Assembly: GCA_964610505.1 (NCBI GenBank)
Contig: CAZSXU010000058.1
Location: 1 to 9,124 of the forward strand
Length of the DNA: 9,124 nucleotides
Direction: 5' to 3'
Source of the DNA: CAZSXU01 sp964610505
Lineage (GTDB): Bacteria > Arandabacterota > Arandabacteria > JAGLYR01
Positions within the stretch are counted from its first letter, which is position 1. Each line of letters starts with the position of its first letter. The translations under genes and the position numbers were made by a program. A model generated the notes under the pieces. The model was not told the origin of the DNA. It did no database searches and saw only the letters and a list, made by a program, of their open reading frames with translations. This document shows, piece by piece, positions 7,372 through 9,124 of the stretch.

Positions 7372-7620
7372 CTATACGCTCCGATGAAGTAGTCGATACA
7401 GACGTGCACCCCAATAGAGACAAAGAGCGCCGAACACATAGAGAACAGGAAGATGGCCCGGGCGACCTGCTCTCGTGGCAAGGTTCTCGATCGTGAGCGG
7501 GAGACCCTTCCGGACCACGACCAGGACATGGTCGAGATCAAGAAGTACGCCAGCCACCCCGCACATCCCGAAGACAAGAAGTGCATGGCCGAGTCGAGAA
7601 GACGAATGTCGAACATTCAC
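7372..7620 (-). CDS. Small two-helix membrane protein with DLDH motif
   Basis: 82 residues, no firm family. The first membrane helix (about 13-36) carries GVLLDLDHV, with Asp28, Asp30 and His31. A polar loop ends in GRPGHLP (52-58), and a second helix covers about 58-77, followed by basic residues (RLYRLLHR). The DxDH element recalls the YdjM-type membrane metal-dependent hydrolases (PF04307), but the protein is much shorter, so only a loose resemblance can be claimed. The GTG start is supported by AAGGAG exactly 5 bases upstream and a strong promoter. An overlapping frame from an ATG four bases later (7616-7356, 86 residues) also has hydrophobic parts, but its Ser/Arg-rich middle looks less like a protein. 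It lies 134 bases before the Memo-AMMECR1 gene, same strand, each with its own promoter. Confidence 0.68.
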   Translation of the reverse strand: MNVRHSSSRLGHALLVFGMCGVAGVLLDLDHVLVVVRKGLPLTIENLATRAGRPGHLPVLYVFGALCLYWGARLYRLLHRSV

Positions 7621-7653
7621 GTGTTCTCCTTTGGAAACCGAGTCGAGAAGACG
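7589..7653. repeat. 16-base direct repeat pair around the small gene's start
   Basis: CCGAGTCGAGAAGACG occurs at 7589-7604 and again at 7638-7653, 49 bases apart and perfectly matched. One copy is inside the first codons of the small membrane protein gene and the other is in its leader, either side of the ribosome site. It may be a local duplication or paired binding sites. Confidence 0.8.
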
Positions 7654-7702
7654 CGGATCGGATATTCCTGCATGCTCCCTCGACAGTGAGATGCCGACGC
7701 CG

Positions 7703-7731
7703 AATGTAGCGCCGCCGGTTCACGGGGTCAA
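7703..7731 (-). promoter_or_regulatory. Promoter of the small membrane protein gene
   Basis: The minus strand has TTGACC (7731-7726), a 17-base spacer and TACATT (7708-7703), a near-ideal sigma70 arrangement. Transcription would start near 7696, giving a leader of about 76 bases before the GTG at 7620. Confidence 0.68.
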
Positions 7732-7810
7732 GCCGGCTCTGTGCGCCCGCCCGCCGTGAACCCGCCTTGGCCTCTGATGGAATGCACGGGGATGCAGCAT
7801 CGGAAATCAC

Positions 7811-7839
7811 TTGAATCGTCCCCTCGTCCGCCCTACGAT
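7811..7839 (+). promoter_or_regulatory. Candidate plus-strand promoter upstream of the glycosyltransferase
   Basis: TTGAAT (7811-7816), a 17-base spacer and TACGAT (7834-7839); four of six bases match the consensus in each box. Transcription from about 7846 would give a leader of about 450 bases before the glycosyltransferase. I found no better promoter nearer the gene. Confidence 0.35.
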
Positions 7840-8103
7840 CGTCCTGCTACCGCGTCCTGCAATCACGAGGCGCGAACGCCGGAGCCCGTTGAACGGGATC
7901 ATGACGCCTCAACACGCTGGTCCGTATGGCCGATCTGGCAATTATGCCTCAATCTGCCGGCCTCTCTGGCCGATCTCATGAAGAGCCGGGACACACATCT
8001 TCCCGGCGCTCCCACTCTCCTATTCGAGTCGCGGTGGAAATCGCGTGGCACCATGACGGGAGAATCACGAGTTACCTTCACGGTCAACTCCAGAGCCGGC
8101 AAT

Positions 8104-8131
8104 CGCAGCTCCTCGAACCCGACGAGCTGCG
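8104..8131. other. Strong hairpin / interrupted inverted repeat
   Basis: CGCAGCTC (8104-8111) pairs fully with GAGCTGCG (8124-8131). Inside, after one C/C mismatch, TCG pairs with CGA around an AACC tetraloop, so all 28 bases except the mismatch and loop are paired. There is no T run, so it is not a simple terminator. It lies in the presumed leader of the glycosyltransferase gene. It could be an RNA structure or a dyad for a DNA-binding protein. Confidence 0.6.
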
Positions 8132-8283
8132 GCCACAAGCCTCGTGCCGTTCGGCTTTGCGGTGCTGTTGTCGGGGGCCGGGTGATCTGCCGGGGAGAAG
8201 AGGACGCGGTTGGCTTCACGTTTCGGAAACGGCGCGCCTTTCACGCCCGCCCTCGATCCCGGGCAAGCGACCGAGTCTCGTTT

Positions 8284-8290
8284 GGCGAGG
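8284..8290 (+). promoter_or_regulatory. Shine-Dalgarno site choosing a TTG start
   Basis: GGCGAGG ends 6 bases before the TTG at 8297. This start puts the conserved family 2 N-terminus (LSVIIPVYNE) six residues in, as is usual. An upstream TTG at 8210 would add 29 residues of unconserved sequence and has no comparable site. Confidence 0.55.
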
Positions 8291-8296
8291 TGTTCT

Positions 8297-8992
8297 TTGA
8301 CCGCAACTCAGTTGAGCGTGATCATCCCCGTGTACAACGAGTGCCGGACCGTCGGCCTGCTTCTGGATCGCGTTCTGGCAAGTCCGGTGGACCTGGACGT
8401 AGTCCTCGTTGACGACGGCTCCACCGACGGAACTGCGAACGTTCTCGAAAACTACGAGAACCACCCCAGGGTTCAGATCCTCTCTCACACGGTGAATCGC
8501 GGAAAAGGCGCGGCCATACGGACCGGTATCACGCACGCGCGAGGCGAGTTCATCCTCATTCAGGATGCCGATCTGGAGTATAATCCCGACGACTACGCGG
8601 CTCTTCTGGCTCCGTTCAGCGATTCGAACGTATCCGTGGTCTACGGTTCGCGGCGCCTCAACAAGTCCAATCCCAACGGTGCGCTGCCCTTTCTGCTCGG
8701 CGGGTTGTCTCTCACCTGGCTGACGAATCTCCTCTACGGTACACGCCTGACCGACGAGGCCACCTGCTACAAGACATTCCGATCGGACCTCATCAAGAAT
8801 CTTCCCCTCCGGTGCAACCGGTTTGAGTTCTGCCCGGAGGTGACGGCGCTGGTGTCCAAAAGGGGAATCCCGATTCGTGAGGTACCCATCCGGTACCAGC
8901 CCAGAAACACCAGCGAGGGCAAGAAGATCGGTTTCCGGGATTGGCTCGAGGCGGTGATCACGCTTCTCAAGTACCGATTCCGCCGGACCTAA
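8297..8992 (+). CDS. Family 2 glycosyltransferase, DPM1-like
   Basis: From the TTG at 8297 the product is 231 residues, the usual size for soluble dolichyl- or polyprenyl-phosphate sugar transferases. The GT-A fold motifs are in order: SVIIPVYNE (7-15), VLVDDGSTDGT (about 36-46), GKGAAIRTG (about 70-78), the metal-binding DAD at 90-92 in IQDADLEY, YGSR near 126-129, FEFCPEVTAL (about 176-185) and the EGKKIGFRDW element near 216-225. There is no C-terminal membrane pair, so it should work at the cytoplasmic face of the inner membrane. It likely moves a sugar from a nucleotide donor to a polyprenyl phosphate or related lipid; the actual sugar is unknown. It lies alone on the plus strand and no other glycan genes are visible. 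The family is certain, the start less so. Confidence 0.93.
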   Translation: MTATQLSVIIPVYNECRTVGLLLDRVLASPVDLDVVLVDDGSTDGTANVLENYENHPRVQILSHTVNRGKGAAIRTGITHARGEFILIQDADLEYNPDDYAALLAPFSDSNVSVVYGSRRLNKSNPNGALPFLLGGLSLTWLTNLLYGTRLTDEATCYKTFRSDLIKNLPLRCNRFEFCPEVTALVSKRGIPIREVPIRYQPRNTSEGKKIGFRDWLEAVITLLKYRFRRT

Positions 8993-9040
8993 CACGACCC
9001 GGAGGACGGGCCGGCCATGTCACCCAGCCGTCGTCGATCC

Positions 9041-9124
9041 ATTCAGCAGCCTGTGTCAGGCAGATCCGGTGGACTCATTCGGCGGCCTGTGTCAGACAGA
9101 TCCGGTGGACTCATTCGGCGGCCT
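9041..9124. repeat. 36-bp tandem repeat running off the window
   Basis: Two full units (9041-9076, 9077-9112) and 12 bases of a third (9113-9124) are visible. Each unit starts ATTC, contains CCTGTGTCAG, and ends CAGATCCGGTGGACTC. Units 1 and 2 differ at three positions (9045, 9048, 9060), each an A/G change. There are no spacers, so it is not a CRISPR array. The period is a multiple of three and the plus strand stays open in all three frames. It begins 48 bases after the glycosyltransferase stop. Confidence 0.92.

Larger units (their letters stand above)
7732..8296. other. Divergent intergenic region without a convincing gene
   Basis: 565 bases between two divergent transcription units. All open frames here are rich in Arg, Ser and Pro and lack ribosome sites, so I call none as a gene. 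It holds a candidate plus-strand promoter (7811-7839), a 10-base direct repeat TGGCCGATCT (7927-7936 and 7967-7976), a GGCA/TGCC mini-hairpin near 7937-7948, and a strong hairpin at 8104-8131. A decayed gene or a structured leader RNA for the glycosyltransferase are both possible. Confidence 0.5.

Noticed and set aside
7741..8412. 223-codon plus-strand frame in the intergenic region
   Set aside because: No ribosome site, Arg/Ser/Pro-rich, and it runs more than 100 bases into the glycosyltransferase in another frame.
8216..8995. 259-codon open frame on the minus strand
   Set aside because: Mirror of the glycosyltransferase, whose catalytic motifs fix the plus frame.
8998..9010. Terminator after the glycosyltransferase
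   Set aside because: CCCG/CGGG gives only a 4-bp stem with a 5-base loop and no T run.
9041..9124. CRISPR array
   Set aside because: The 36-bp period matches a common CRISPR repeat length, but units are directly joined with no unique spacers, and no cas gene is present.

Overview
The window is high-GC DNA (about 60% by eye) from a bacterium with a two-membrane envelope. Two proteins carry lipoprotein signal peptides whose residue after the Cys is not Asp, which would suit outer-membrane sorting under the E. coli rule. Starts are often GTG or TTG, Shine-Dalgarno sites are strong, and genes are tightly overlapped. Several proteins match known families only at the motif level. This suggests an uncultured lineage, possibly around the Eisenbacteria/Gemmatimonadota/FCB area. 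That placement is a guess and no marker gene is present.

Layout. From 5494 down to 14 on the minus strand there is one tightly packed five-gene operon: an ABC ATPase, an ABC-2 permease, an M48-family zinc-protease lipoprotein, a 494-residue membrane protein I do not recognise, and an exported protein with a DUF4932-like middle (degenerate zinc-site position) and C-terminal TPR repeats. Three of its four junctions overlap by 1 or 4 bases (GTGA, TGATG, GTGA). A candidate promoter with an internal palindrome lies about 100 bases upstream. Upstream of the operon, still on the minus strand, is a 510-residue lipoprotein fusing a Memo domain to an AMMECR1 domain (7237-5705). Before it is a small two-helix membrane protein with a DLDH motif (7620-7372). 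Each of these two has a good sigma70-type promoter beginning TTGACC.

From 7732 to 8296 no convincing protein is encoded. This divergent intergenic region holds a candidate plus-strand promoter, a strong hairpin and otherwise unexplained sequence. On the plus strand a DPM1-like family 2 glycosyltransferase follows (8297-8992). The window ends inside a 36-bp tandem repeat (9041 to the end).

How the genes work together. The operon plausibly makes an export-plus-proteolysis module at the envelope: an ABC exporter, a periplasm-facing protease, and two accessory proteins of unknown function. The substrate is unknown. This operon and the lipidated Memo-AMMECR1 fusion are the two parts most likely to be undescribed biology. 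The glycosyltransferase looks like an ordinary polyprenyl-phosphate sugar transferase and is not obviously connected to the rest.
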